A DNA stretch of 37,864 nucleotides from Pseudomonadota bacterium (GTDB taxonomy: Bacteria; Bdellovibrionota_B; Oligoflexia; Oligoflexales; Oligoflexaceae), in NCBI GenBank assembly GCA_004193325.1, contig SEDW01000002.1:1-37864 (forward strand), given 5' to 3'. The notes under the pieces were generated by a model. The model saw only the letters and a list, made by a program, of their open reading frames with translations. It searched no databases and was not told the origin of the DNA. The translations under genes and the position numbers were made by a program. Shown piece by piece: positions 25,540 through 33,952 of the stretch (its first letter is position 1; the number at the start of each line of letters is the position of its first letter).

Positions 25540-25867
25540 ACAGTTCTCTCTCCTGTGCAAATGATAAGAATAAATGAGACAAATTGTCCAAAAATAAATG
25601 CTATATAAATTAGTATGTTATGTCCAGCGCTTTGAAGCCGTTTAAATTAATCGCATTCAACTAAGTTCGGCGAAAAAACTAAGTTCCATGCGGGTTTCAG
25701 AGGGTAAAAAATGTCTAAACGGAGGTCGGTGAAAGGAAATCCAGTTCCCATTTGTAACGAGCAATCGTATAAGTATGTATACCTCGCTGCGACCTCTCCT
25801 GTCCCAGCTCATAATGTCGTAATGATGACTTGGGCTGACGAAATCATGTCAGATAAAGGACTCGGAT
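25540..25867. other. 328-base divergent intergenic region
   Basis: This AT-rich region lies between the tandem-ABM gene and the large hybrid kinase. It contains promoters for both. The first half (about 25560-25680) is very AT-rich. The second half contains a short frame starting at 25711 with its own ribosome site (separate entry). No hairpin terminator or RNA gene was seen. Confidence 0.4.
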
Positions 25868-25929
25868 TTGACGAACGGTATACTATTCGAGGAAGACGAG
25901 CAGACCGACGAGCAAAAGTCGGCACATAG
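25711..25929 (+). CDS. Short upstream frame overlapping the hybrid kinase start
   Basis: A 72-codon frame begins MSKRRSVKGNPVPI after GAGGG at the usual distance and ends 62 bases inside the hybrid kinase gene in another frame. The peptide is basic and matches nothing I know. It could be a leader that controls kinase translation through coupling, or just chance. The ribosome site is the only support. Confidence 0.25.
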   Translation: MSKRRSVKGNPVPICNEQSYKYVYLAATSPVPAHNVVMMTWADEIMSDKGLGFDERYTIRGRRADRRAKVGT

Positions 25930-28711
25930 AGCTGCGTCTGAAGCGGACATACCGACCAAAACCGGAAGCATTCGGGTCATCGCTGTCACCGAAGATGCGG
26001 CGAGTAAAGATGCGCTCCGTATTCTTTTCCAAAAATTGCCTGAATTTGCTCAAAGAGAGTCCTGTCTTGAATGTGTGAGTCTCCTCTCGGCGGCAGTCGA
26101 TTGGATTGAGTGGCGCTACTTCGATCTGCTTATGGTGGATTTGAGTTATCTTCAAAAAAACGATGCTCTCACACTTAAAAACCTTCGGGCCTCCTTGCCA
26201 ACTATCCCGATGTTGGCTTTTGTAGCGAGTCAGGAAAAGATTACGGAGCTTCCTGCTGATTTTCTCATGGGTGCTCAGGACTACCTGATTCTTGATAAAG
26301 TCACGCCGCAGGTTCTTACCGTTACCCTGACCTCCGCCATCGTTCAAAACAATATGGCAGCAGAGATCGATAAGCAGTTGAAACGTCTTTCGTTCAACGA
26401 ATCGGCTCTCCATGAAATCATTTCCAAAAACGCCGACGGCATCCTGATTTTAAGTGAAGATGGAATTATTCGTTTCAGTAACCCAGCCGCTCGGGCGCTT
26501 TTTGGCTTTTCCGATGAGGAAGTCGTCGATTCGCCCTTCGGTGTTCCTGGCTCTGCCGATGAGTTGATGGAGCTTGAGCTCCTGACCCGCAGCGGTGATC
26601 TTAAGATCGTCGAACTGCGATTCGTCAGTATCGTCTGGGATGAAGAATTTTGTCTCCTCGCCTCGCTACGGGATATCACTCGGCACAAGCTGCTTCAGGA
26701 AGAGCTGGAAGAGGCACGAAAGACTGCGGAGTTGGCTCGCCGTGCCGCTGAAGAAGCGGCAATCAAGGCAGCTGAAGCCCAGGCAGCAGCAGAAGAGGCT
26801 TCGATGCATAAGTCGGAGTTTTTGGCCCGGATGAGCCATGAAATTCGCACTCCGTTAAACGGCGTCGTTGGTATGACGAGTCTTTTGCTCGAAGAAATTC
26901 TTGGTGAGCGCTCGCAGTCATTTGCGGAGACGATTCGCAGTTCGAGCGAAATTCTATTGAGTGTCATCAATGATATTTTGGATTTTTCCAAAGTCGAAGC
27001 TGGGAAAGTCGTACTCGAGCATATTCCTTTCGATTTGAGAAAGCTTACCGAAGAAACGATTGAACTCTTCAACGACCCGGTAAAATCCAAATATCTGGTC
27101 ATCGCCAGCATCATTTCATCGGACATTCCCGAGAGAGTCATGGGTGATCCTGGCCGTATCCGGCAGATTCTCAATAACCTCGTGAGCAACGCACTCAAGT
27201 TCACAGCGAAGGGCCGCATCCTTGTGCGCGTCGTCAAAGACGGCAGCTCAGGACGAATCAATGTTTCAGTCGAAGACTCAGGCATCGGTATCTCGGCGGA
27301 AGCGCAGAAGAACCTGTTTCAACCCTTTCATCAGGCCGACACGTCAACGACAAGGCACTACGGGGGCACAGGCCTCGGTCTTGCTATCTGCCGCCGGCTC
27401 ACGGAGATGATGGGTGGTGAAGTCCTGGTGCAGAGCGAAGGTGGACATGGCTCTAAATTTACTTTTAGTTTCCCCCTTGAACTTGCCGACCACAGTCCAA
27501 CGGAAGAGCTGACGCCGAAGGAAATTTATTATTTTGTCTCAGCCGATCGCTGCATGGAGGAAGTCCTCTCTGAACAGGCGTGGGAAAGCAATATCAACTA
27601 CTCCCTGATTCAGTCCAAAGAAGAGCTGGAAGCGATACTCGAAAAGGGTGTTGATCCTTCGACTCATGGCTTTGTCGTGGACGATCGGGAGGCCCTGGAT
27701 TGGGCTCAGGAATTTAGCGAGCCATTGAGTAAGCAGAGAGTTCTCTGGCTCACAGCACGCGGAAACTCTGATCGTCAGGGTCATGTCCTCGAACTTGGAG
27801 CTCTCACTCAGTCGGCACTTTTGAGTCGGATGAGAGCGCTTCATCAAAATGATTTCCTGGACAAGAGTCTTCGAAAAGTCGATCGCTCTAAAACGCAGCT
27901 CCCCATGGCCTTTCGCAGTGCGATCGTTCTTGTGGCGGAAGACAACTCTGTGAATCAGCGAGTCGCGGTGCAGATGCTCGAAAAACTTGGCTATCAGGCT
28001 CACGTCGTGGGCAATGGCCAGGAGGCCTTGGATGCGCTCAAACGTTTTTCCTATGATCTCGTTCTGATGGATTGCGAGATGCCAGGACTCGATGGGTATA
28101 CTGCCACTAAAATCGTTCGCGAAACTGTGTCGGCTTATCAGTTTATCCCCATCATTGCGATGACCGCATATGCCCTGTCCGATGATCGGCAAAAGTGTTT
28201 GTCGGCCGGGATGAGCGACTACATTTCAAAGCCAGTGAATCTTTACGATTTGGGCAGGCTCCTTAGAAAGTGGCTGAAGAAGGCCGATGATTTTGAACAG
28301 GACGAGAGCTTTGAGCAAAAAACGGAGACAGAGAAATCCGGAAGTTCCTCTTCCTCCTCCTACAATGTCCTGATCGATCATAAAACGATCGATAATCTAC
28401 GGGATATCGGCGATGAAGAGCTGCTGATTGATCTCTTTGAACTTTTCTCCGAGACGGCCTCAAGCCTTATCGGCAAGATGAAGACGGCTCTGGTCGAAGC
28501 CGATGCGGACGCGATCAAAATCGCAGCTCATACCCTTAGAGGCAGTGCTGGAAACATCGGAGCGAGTTCGATGCAGGCGATGGCCACCCATCTCGAGATC
28601 TTCGGCAAGTCGAAACAGATCGAGCCAGTGCTTCCGCTCCTGACCCGACTTGAGATTGATTTCGATCGTTTCAAAAAAGTGTTTGAAGAAGATGTGCTGC
28701 AGAGCAGTTAG
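25868..28711 (+). CDS. Large hybrid histidine kinase (REC-PAS-HisKA-HATPase-pseudoREC-REC-HPt)
   Basis: This 947-residue cytoplasmic kinase starts with TTG 25868, seven bases after AAAGGA. In order it has an N-terminal receiver-like domain (about 35-170, D91 in LLMVDLSY), a PAS domain (about 183-280), an Ala/Glu-rich coiled coil (about 280-315), HisKA with H324 in MSHEIRTPLNG, HATPase_c (NNLVSNALKF, DSGIGIS, GGTGLGLAICRR), a degenerate receiver (about 555-665), an intact receiver with D735 in LVLMDCEMPGLDG, a Ser-rich linker and a C-terminal HPt with H888 in AHTLRGSAGNIG. It can run a full internal His-Asp-His relay like BarA-type kinases. Its TAG overlaps the TAA of the convergent phytochrome gene. 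Confidence 0.92.
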   Translation: MTNGILFEEDEQTDEQKSAHRAASEADIPTKTGSIRVIAVTEDAASKDALRILFQKLPEFAQRESCLECVSLLSAAVDWIEWRYFDLLMVDLSYLQKNDALTLKNLRASLPTIPMLAFVASQEKITELPADFLMGAQDYLILDKVTPQVLTVTLTSAIVQNNMAAEIDKQLKRLSFNESALHEIISKNADGILILSEDGIIRFSNPAARALFGFSDEEVVDSPFGVPGSADELMELELLTRSGDLKIVELRFVSIVWDEEFCLLASLRDITRHKLLQEELEEARKTAELARRAAEEAAIKAAEAQAAAEEASMHKSEFLARMSHEIRTPLNGVVGMTSLLLEEILGERSQSFAETIRSSSEILLSVINDILDFSKVEAGKVVLEHIPFDLRKLTEETIELFNDPVKSKYLVIASIISSDIPERVMGDPGRIRQILNNLVSNALKFTAKGRILVRVVKDGSSGRINVSVEDSGIGISAEAQKNLFQPFHQADTSTTRHYGGTGLGLAICRRLTEMMGGEVLVQSEGGHGSKFTFSFPLELADHSPTEELTPKEIYYFVSADRCMEEVLSEQAWESNINYSLIQSKEELEAILEKGVDPSTHGFVVDDREALDWAQEFSEPLSKQRVLWLTARGNSDRQGHVLELGALTQSALLSRMRALHQNDFLDKSLRKVDRSKTQLPMAFRSAIVLVAEDNSVNQRVAVQMLEKLGYQAHVVGNGQEALDALKRFSYDLVLMDCEMPGLDGYTATKIVRETVSAYQFIPIIAMTAYALSDDRQKCLSAGMSDYISKPVNLYDLGRLLRKWLKKADDFEQDESFEQKTETEKSGSSSSSSYNVLIDHKTIDNLRDIGDEELLIDLFELFSETASSLIGKMKTALVEADADAIKIAAHTLRGSAGNIGASSMQAMATHLEIFGKSKQIEPVLPLLTRLEIDFDRFKKVFEEDVLQSS

Positions 28712-30933
28712 ATTTGGGGCCCAAAGGTAAAACGAAACGTTGAACCTTCGCCGTTGGATTCCGCCCAGATTTTCCCCGAGTGCCTTTGTACAATTCTTTT
28801 GGCGATAGCCAGACCGCTACCGGTTCCGCCTCCAAAATCTTCTTTTTGATGAAGTCTTTTAAAAATCCTGAATATCGAATCGAGTTGTTCCTTAGCAATT
28901 CCGATCCCATTGTCTTTGACATAAAAGACAGGTTCCGGGCCTTCCTCAACTCCAATTTCCACAAATTTTTCGACATTTTTATTGTACTTGAGAGCATTGA
29001 GAATGAGGTTGTAGAAAACTTCTCCGCTGCGAATGGAATCGCAGGTGAGCGTGGGCAGACGCTGAGGAAGGATGATGTGTCCCTTCTTCTCATCGAGAAT
29101 AGGCCGAATGCGCACCAGGACTTCACTCAAGACCTGATTGAGATCCGTCTCAGTCATCGCAAGCTTGACCCGCCCTACGCGCGAGTACTGATAGAGGCCG
29201 TTCAGAAGAGCATCCATGCGCAGGGAAAGATCGGCAATCGAGCTGAGTTTATCCTGAGAGCCTCGGCTCAGTTTGGGGGCATCGTCTTCGACGATAAATT
29301 GCGAATACTGCCTTATCCCTCGCAAAGGCTCTTTCAAATCGTGAGCCACGATCGATGCAAAGCCATCAAGTTCCGCATTGCTCTCGGCCAGCTCTTCATT
29401 GGTGCGCGCCAGTTCTTTAGAAAGAATTCGGTTTCTCAAATCGATAGCCGCATCGATCTCAGCCCTCAGCCAAGGCTCAGCCAAACCTCGTTTGATCTCC
29501 TGCCAACTGTCAAAGGAAAGACGCGGATGAAGTTTCCGACCTTCTTTTCCGCCTCCTCCTCCTCCTCCTTCCACGTTCGCTGGGATTTTTTCGGGCCGGC
29601 CTGCCCAACTCACCGTGCGAATAATCTCAGGCCTGAACCAGAGGAAAAAGGAGTCACGGCCTTCCGAGAGGGGAACGGCAAGCAATCCGGCCGGCATGGA
29701 TTCATCCAAATCCGGGATGAGACGCCCGAGTTCATTCGTCGCGTAGTAGCGATCAAAGGTCTGTTCTTTCAAAGTGGAAATGATCTTATCCAAGGCCACC
29801 CGATCCGGAGCTTTGCCAAAGTTCAGGATGCTCTCGCCCGTTTTAATGACCAGCGCAGAGGCTCTTGTCAGCTCGAGAAAGGGTAGGGTGCGGGCTTCCA
29901 AGGCTGGAGTCAGGCCGTGTTCGGCTATGCTCTCATAAAGTTCGTCTTCGATGGCCCTAAGCGTCTGGCGCTGACGATAATCGTCTCGTCCTTCCAGGGA
30001 TTGAATCTGCTGTGAGAGAGTCTGGCCGACGAATTCGAGGGCGACTCGGGTTTGATAGTCGACATAGCGAGGCTCAGCATGGTGGCAGGAGATAAGACCC
30101 CAGAGTTCGCCATCTTTGATAATGGAGATCGACATCGAAGCGGCCGTCTTCATATTCTTCATGTATTGGAGGTGAACGGGTGAAACGCTCCGAAGAGTGG
30201 ATTGGCTCATATCCAGTTGGGTTGGGCTTTGGGGAATAATTGCAGCTGGGCGGTAATCACAGTTTGCAATGAGCCTCAGCCAGTTCGTTGTGTAGAGTCG
30301 CCTCGCCTGCTCGGGAATGTCAGAGGCCGGAAAGCGCAGGCCGAGATAGGCGTCCATATGGGCTTCGCGCGATTCGGCAAGGGTCACACCGGTCCAGTCT
30401 TCTTCGAATTTATAGATCAACACGCGATCAAAACCACTGATGCGCTTGACCTCTTCAGTCGCAGTCTGACAGAGCTGTTCGAACGTCGAACTCTCCTGAA
30501 CAGCAAGCGTGGCGGCGCGGACCTGATGGAAGAAGGATAAAAAAGACAGGGCTTCGCCAGCCCGAGCCCGTTCCCCGATCGGCTCCCATTCCATAATGAG
30601 TTGCCCGGAGCTGCGATGGAGAATGCCGTTGAAATCACCGAGCGTTGCTTCGGCGGATTGAGCTGCAATTGGTATCGGATTGGCCTGCCTCAAATCATTG
30701 AGGGTCAGCGCGTTGAGAAAAATCGACTGACAGCTTTCGCTCAGAAAGTCCGTGACTGTTTTGCCAACGATCTCTCGCGCATCGAGCTGAAAAAAATCAG
30801 TCAAATTTTCGCTGATACGTTCTATCGCAAGAGTTTTTTCATTAATCACAAAGAGATAGCCATGGGGTTGAATGGCGCCCGGAATATGGATTGGCTCCTG
30901 AGAGCAGTCGTCAAGACGATTCAATTCTTTCAT
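28708..30933 (-). CDS. bphP: Bacteriophytochrome histidine kinase
   Basis: This 741-residue red/far-red photoreceptor has the chromophore cysteine at C10 (LDDCSQEPIHIPGAIQPHG), a PAS domain (about 15-115), a GAF domain (about 140-310, PASDIP with D205 and VSPVHLQYMKNM with H254), and a PHY domain (about 330-490) with tongue motifs WFRPE and PRLSF. Seven glycines (456-462) are inserted in the tongue between these two. HisKA follows with H531 in VAHDLKEPLRG, then HATPase_c (NLILNALKY, KDNGIGI, GGTGSGLAIAKR). All residues for binding biliverdin and for kinase activity are present. No receiver is fused, so an outside receiver takes the phosphate; the divergent gene at 31194 begins with one. No heme oxygenase gene is in the window. 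Confidence 0.95.
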   Translation of the reverse strand: MKELNRLDDCSQEPIHIPGAIQPHGYLFVINEKTLAIERISENLTDFFQLDAREIVGKTVTDFLSESCQSIFLNALTLNDLRQANPIPIAAQSAEATLGDFNGILHRSSGQLIMEWEPIGERARAGEALSFLSFFHQVRAATLAVQESSTFEQLCQTATEEVKRISGFDRVLIYKFEEDWTGVTLAESREAHMDAYLGLRFPASDIPEQARRLYTTNWLRLIANCDYRPAAIIPQSPTQLDMSQSTLRSVSPVHLQYMKNMKTAASMSISIIKDGELWGLISCHHAEPRYVDYQTRVALEFVGQTLSQQIQSLEGRDDYRQRQTLRAIEDELYESIAEHGLTPALEARTLPFLELTRASALVIKTGESILNFGKAPDRVALDKIISTLKEQTFDRYYATNELGRLIPDLDESMPAGLLAVPLSEGRDSFFLWFRPEIIRTVSWAGRPEKIPANVEGGGGGGGKEGRKLHPRLSFDSWQEIKRGLAEPWLRAEIDAAIDLRNRILSKELARTNEELAESNAELDGFASIVAHDLKEPLRGIRQYSQFIVEDDAPKLSRGSQDKLSSIADLSLRMDALLNGLYQYSRVGRVKLAMTETDLNQVLSEVLVRIRPILDEKKGHIILPQRLPTLTCDSIRSGEVFYNLILNALKYNKNVEKFVEIGVEEGPEPVFYVKDNGIGIAKEQLDSIFRIFKRLHQKEDFGGGTGSGLAIAKRIVQRHSGKIWAESNGEGSTFRFTFGPQI
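29552..29570 (-). repeat. CCT trinucleotide repeat coding poly-Gly in the phytochrome tongue
   Basis: Six perfect CCT units (GGA on the coding strand) form most of a run of seven Gly codons. The in-frame repeat can change length by slippage without breaking the frame, lengthening or shortening the PHY tongue. Confidence 0.85.
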
Positions 30934-31193
30934 CGCAAGCTCGCTGCGGGAGGATAGGCGAAGTACCCCCTCATCATAGTCAGTATGAGCTGCAACATGC
31001 TAGTGTCTTCGTAAGACGAAAAAGATAGCCGCTATTTACAAATGTTTATATTTTCTCGGAATTTTAAGCAGGGCTTGGCCTCTTTGCAAGGAATAAGGCT
31101 GACAGGGAGGGGCCTATGGTTTAATTTCTCCACAGCTGTGCATGCACAAGTTTTGTCGAATAAAACTGCATTAACTAACCGAGGCCCAAGAAA
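30934..31193. promoter_or_regulatory. Divergent control region between bphP and the kai operon
   Basis: This 260-base gap must hold the promoters of the phytochrome and of the KaiA-like/kaiC/kaiB genes. It includes an AT-rich core near 31030-31065 and a small hairpin GTCTT-CGT-AAGAC (31003-31015). I could not assign a convincing -35/-10 pair on either strand. The shared region suggests joint regulation. Confidence 0.5.
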
Positions 31194-32042
31194 ATGACCG
31201 CTAACCAAAAGAGCATACTTCTCATAGAAGATAATCATGCCGACGTGGAAGTTGTGACTCGTTTTCTGGATCTAGCCGGAGACAAGGAATACCGTCTCGC
31301 GATTGGAAAAACCTTGGCCGAAGGTAAGCAGCTAATCGAATCGACGTCTTTCGATTTGATTCTACTCGATCAAAATCTGCCAGACAGTCTCGACGGACAA
31401 ACGCTTTCGCAGTGCATGAGTTTTTCGCAGCACATTCCGATCATCGTCCTCACCGGATTTGGAGATCAGGAGGAAGGTGCGAGAAAGGTTCGTCAGGGCG
31501 CGCAGGATTACCTCGTTAAAGGTTCCTTCGATGCGCCTCTGCTCATGCGGGTCATTCGCTACACGATCGAGCGGCAGGCGATGCAAAAAGAAATGGCACT
31601 GATGAAGCTCACAGAGCAAAAGGCTCTTGAGCTCAAATCACTCGAAGCAATCGCCATGCAACCAGGTTCAGGCGGCAACTCTGCGACGCCAGCGAGTATT
31701 CAATCTGCGGCTCCCACTTATTATTCCGACCTTATCCTTCGTTACGAAGGGTTTTTGGATGCCGCTCTCGAGCAGCGAATCTATAAGAGCGATCGCGCTT
31801 TGATCTCTGCAGGTATTCGCGATTTTACGATGGAGCTTGCGCGCTACAGTGCAGGTCCGCGGGAAATTGTGGAGATTCACAGCACAGCACTCGAGCGCCG
31901 TTTGAAGAATCAAAATGAATTGAAATCGCAGGCTTACCTCGAAGAAGCCCGACTGCTACTTCTCGAAACCATGGGCTCGCTGGTCCAGACTTATCGCGGG
32001 AAATTCACGATCCGCGAGAGTATTTCGACTCCCAGCCGATAG
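31194..32042 (+). CDS. KaiA-like protein: receiver domain plus KaiA/RsbU-type helical domain
   Basis: This 282-residue protein has a canonical receiver (about 6-125: acidic E12-D13, phospho-acceptor D59 in LILLDQNLPD, T87 in IVLTGFG, K109 in YLVKG), a helical linker (125-155), a Gly/Ser/Pro-rich hinge (156-175) and a C-terminal helical domain (about 176-270). The last domain contains EIVEIH (224-229) and ends in a helix with LLLLETMGSLVQTYR. This resembles the C-terminal domain of cyanobacterial KaiA, which has a VVEIH segment and a closing helix ending in MYRR. Length and order also match KaiA (284 residues, pseudoreceiver first). KaiA and RsbU N-terminal domains share one structural fold, so an RsbU_N-type label is the alternative. 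It lies 66 bases before kaiC. I infer that it stimulates KaiC phosphorylation under receiver control. Confidence 0.7.
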   Translation: MTANQKSILLIEDNHADVEVVTRFLDLAGDKEYRLAIGKTLAEGKQLIESTSFDLILLDQNLPDSLDGQTLSQCMSFSQHIPIIVLTGFGDQEEGARKVRQGAQDYLVKGSFDAPLLMRVIRYTIERQAMQKEMALMKLTEQKALELKSLEAIAMQPGSGGNSATPASIQSAAPTYYSDLILRYEGFLDAALEQRIYKSDRALISAGIRDFTMELARYSAGPREIVEIHSTALERRLKNQNELKSQAYLEEARLLLLETMGSLVQTYRGKFTIRESISTPSR

Positions 32043-32108
32043 ATTCGTCCAACATTTGTTAATTCCTCGTGCTAATGTCTCATCAATTCTAGGGTAAAGG
32101 GTCTCAAG

Positions 32109-33644
32109 ATGTCGCGCGCCAATCGTTCCAGAGAAATTGGAAAGACCGCAACCGGAATTTCTGGCTTTGACGACATTGCCGAAGGTGGTTTGCCGGAAGG
32201 CACCCTCACGCTCGTGTCCGGAACCGCGGGTAGCGCCAAGACTATATTTGGAATGCAGTTCCTTGCGTCCGGTATAACCGAGTTCGAGGATAATGCAGTC
32301 TTTGTGACCTTTGAAGAACGCCCCGCTCAGATGCGCCGGCACATGCTTAGCCTTGGCTGGGATATTGAAACCTGGGAGGAACAAGGCCGCTGGGCTTTTG
32401 TCGATGCTTCGCCGTTTGTTGATGTCGAGCAGGTCGAAGCCGGATCTTTCAATCTGGAAGCCTTGGTTGCGCGAATTGAGTTTGCCGTGAAATCCGTTGG
32501 AGCCAAACGTGTGGTGATGGATTCCCTGGGTACCATGTTCACTCAAATCCAGGATGCGCAGCTACTTCGTTCCGAGCTCTTTCGTATCATCCAGTCGCTT
32601 CAGGGGCTCAATGTAACGAGCATTCTCACAGCTGAACGATCGTTTGATAAAGATGATCTTGGCCGTTATGGAGTCGAAGAATTCGTCGCGGACAACGTCG
32701 TTATCCTTCGTCACGCTCTGGAGTCTGACAAACGTCGCCGGACGATTGAAATCCTAAAGTTCCGTGGCACCACCTACCGCGATGGCGAATACCCATTCAC
32801 CGTGCTTAAAAACAAGGGAATCATTGTTATTCCTTTGACCAGTTCGGATCTTCGGCAGAAAACTTCGTCCGAGCGAACGACCACAGGTAACAGCGATCTT
32901 GATGAGATGTGCGGTGGGGGGCTTCTTCGTTCGTCGGTGATACTTGTATCGGGTGCGACCGGTACGGGCAAGACTTTGACAACGACTCAGTTCATCGGTG
33001 CGGGCGGCATGCTCAAAGAGAAATGTCTACTCTTCGCCTTTGAAGAGAGTCGTGATCAGATTTTCCGTAACGCCGCATCCTGGGGTTACGATTTTGAAGC
33101 GATGGAAAAAGAGGGTTATCTCAAGGTTGTCTGCCGTTATCCAGAGTCAGCGGGCCTCAACGATCACCTTGTGAAGATGCGTATGGAGGTTGAGGAATTT
33201 GCGCCTCAACGTGTGGCGGTTGACAGTCTTTCTGCGATTGAGAGAATTGCTACGCCCAAGGCCTTCCGCGAACTCGTCATCTCTATCACATCTTTTCTCA
33301 AGGAAAAGCAAACGCTCGCAGTATTCACCTCGACCACTTCCGCTCTACTTGGTGGCGCTTCGATCACGGATGCGAATATCTCGACTATCACCGACACGAT
33401 CGTACTTCTTCGTTACATCGAGCTTATGGGTGAAATGCGCCGTGGGGTGATGATCCTTAAAATGCGTGGATCGCCACATAATAAAGAAATTCGTGAGTTT
33501 GTGATTACTGAGGATGGCATGACGGTTGGCAAAGCCTTCCGGAATGTGTCCGGAATTCTCTCTGGTAATGCATCAGTTCTGGCAACAGATAATGAAATGT
33601 CGCGGATGAAAAGCCTATTCACCGACGGGGATGGCGCATCATGA
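32109..33644 (+). CDS. kaiC: Circadian clock-type ATPase KaiC
   Basis: This 511-residue double-RecA ATPase would form a hexamer. The C1 half has Walker A SGTAGSAKT (37-45) and catalytic E69-E70. The C2 half has Walker A SGATGTGKT (281-289) and E312-E313. The autophosphorylation pair is S425-T426 in DANISTITDT, matching S431-T432 of Synechococcus KaiC. The C-terminus keeps FRNVSGILSG and a tail (NEMSRMKSL) like the A-loop and KaiA-binding tail of cyanobacterial KaiC. The GTAGSAKT form of C1 Walker A is, as I recall, common in KaiC3-like and non-cyanobacterial proteins. The ATG 32109 follows AAAGGG. Its TGA overlaps the kaiB ATG (ATGA). All parts needed for a phosphorylation cycle are present. 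Confidence 0.95.
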   Translation: MSRANRSREIGKTATGISGFDDIAEGGLPEGTLTLVSGTAGSAKTIFGMQFLASGITEFEDNAVFVTFEERPAQMRRHMLSLGWDIETWEEQGRWAFVDASPFVDVEQVEAGSFNLEALVARIEFAVKSVGAKRVVMDSLGTMFTQIQDAQLLRSELFRIIQSLQGLNVTSILTAERSFDKDDLGRYGVEEFVADNVVILRHALESDKRRRTIEILKFRGTTYRDGEYPFTVLKNKGIIVIPLTSSDLRQKTSSERTTTGNSDLDEMCGGGLLRSSVILVSGATGTGKTLTTTQFIGAGGMLKEKCLLFAFEESRDQIFRNAASWGYDFEAMEKEGYLKVVCRYPESAGLNDHLVKMRMEVEEFAPQRVAVDSLSAIERIATPKAFRELVISITSFLKEKQTLAVFTSTTSALLGGASITDANISTITDTIVLLRYIELMGEMRRGVMILKMRGSPHNKEIREFVITEDGMTVGKAFRNVSGILSGNASVLATDNEMSRMKSLFTDGDGAS

Positions 33645-33952
33645 GTCTTGCGGAAGCCGAGATCATAAAGAAATACAGCTTTAGTCTCTTCATCAGTGAA
33701 GGGACCACTGTTAGCGATCAGGCGCTTTATAATCTCCATATAATCTGCGATCGCCTTGGCAGTGCGGACTGCGAGATTGAGATTATCAATATAAAGAAAG
33801 ACCCAAAGCGAGCGGAAGTGGATCGCATCATGGCGATCCCCACTCTCGTCAAGAGGGGCCCTGGACCGGTTTTGAGAATCATTGGTGATTTAAGTGATCA
33901 TCGGAAGGTTCTTAAAGCTTTGGGTCACATTTCGACTCTGCATTCGACCTAA
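33641..33952 (+). CDS. kaiB: Circadian clock-type protein KaiB
   Basis: This 103-residue thioredoxin-like protein of the fold-switching KaiB family would bind the C1 ring of phosphorylated KaiC. The signature parts are YSFSLFISEGTTVSDQALYN, the middle EIEIINIKKDPKRAEVDRI, the cis-proline-type motif MAIPTLVKRGPGP and the end RIIGDLSDHRKVLKALG. It is coupled to kaiC by a 4-base overlap. Immediately after its stop begins a long inverted repeat. Confidence 0.95.
   Translation: MSLAEAEIIKKYSFSLFISEGTTVSDQALYNLHIICDRLGSADCEIEIINIKKDPKRAEVDRIMAIPTLVKRGPGPVLRIIGDLSDHRKVLKALGHISTLHST

Noticed and set aside
26700-26820. Possible repeat array in the Ala/Glu-rich region
   Set aside because: It is the coiled-coil linker of the hybrid kinase; codons vary and there is no exact DNA repeat.
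28780-29886. A 368-codon plus-strand frame
   Set aside because: It is antisense to the phytochrome PHY and kinase domains, which are unmistakable; it is a shadow frame.
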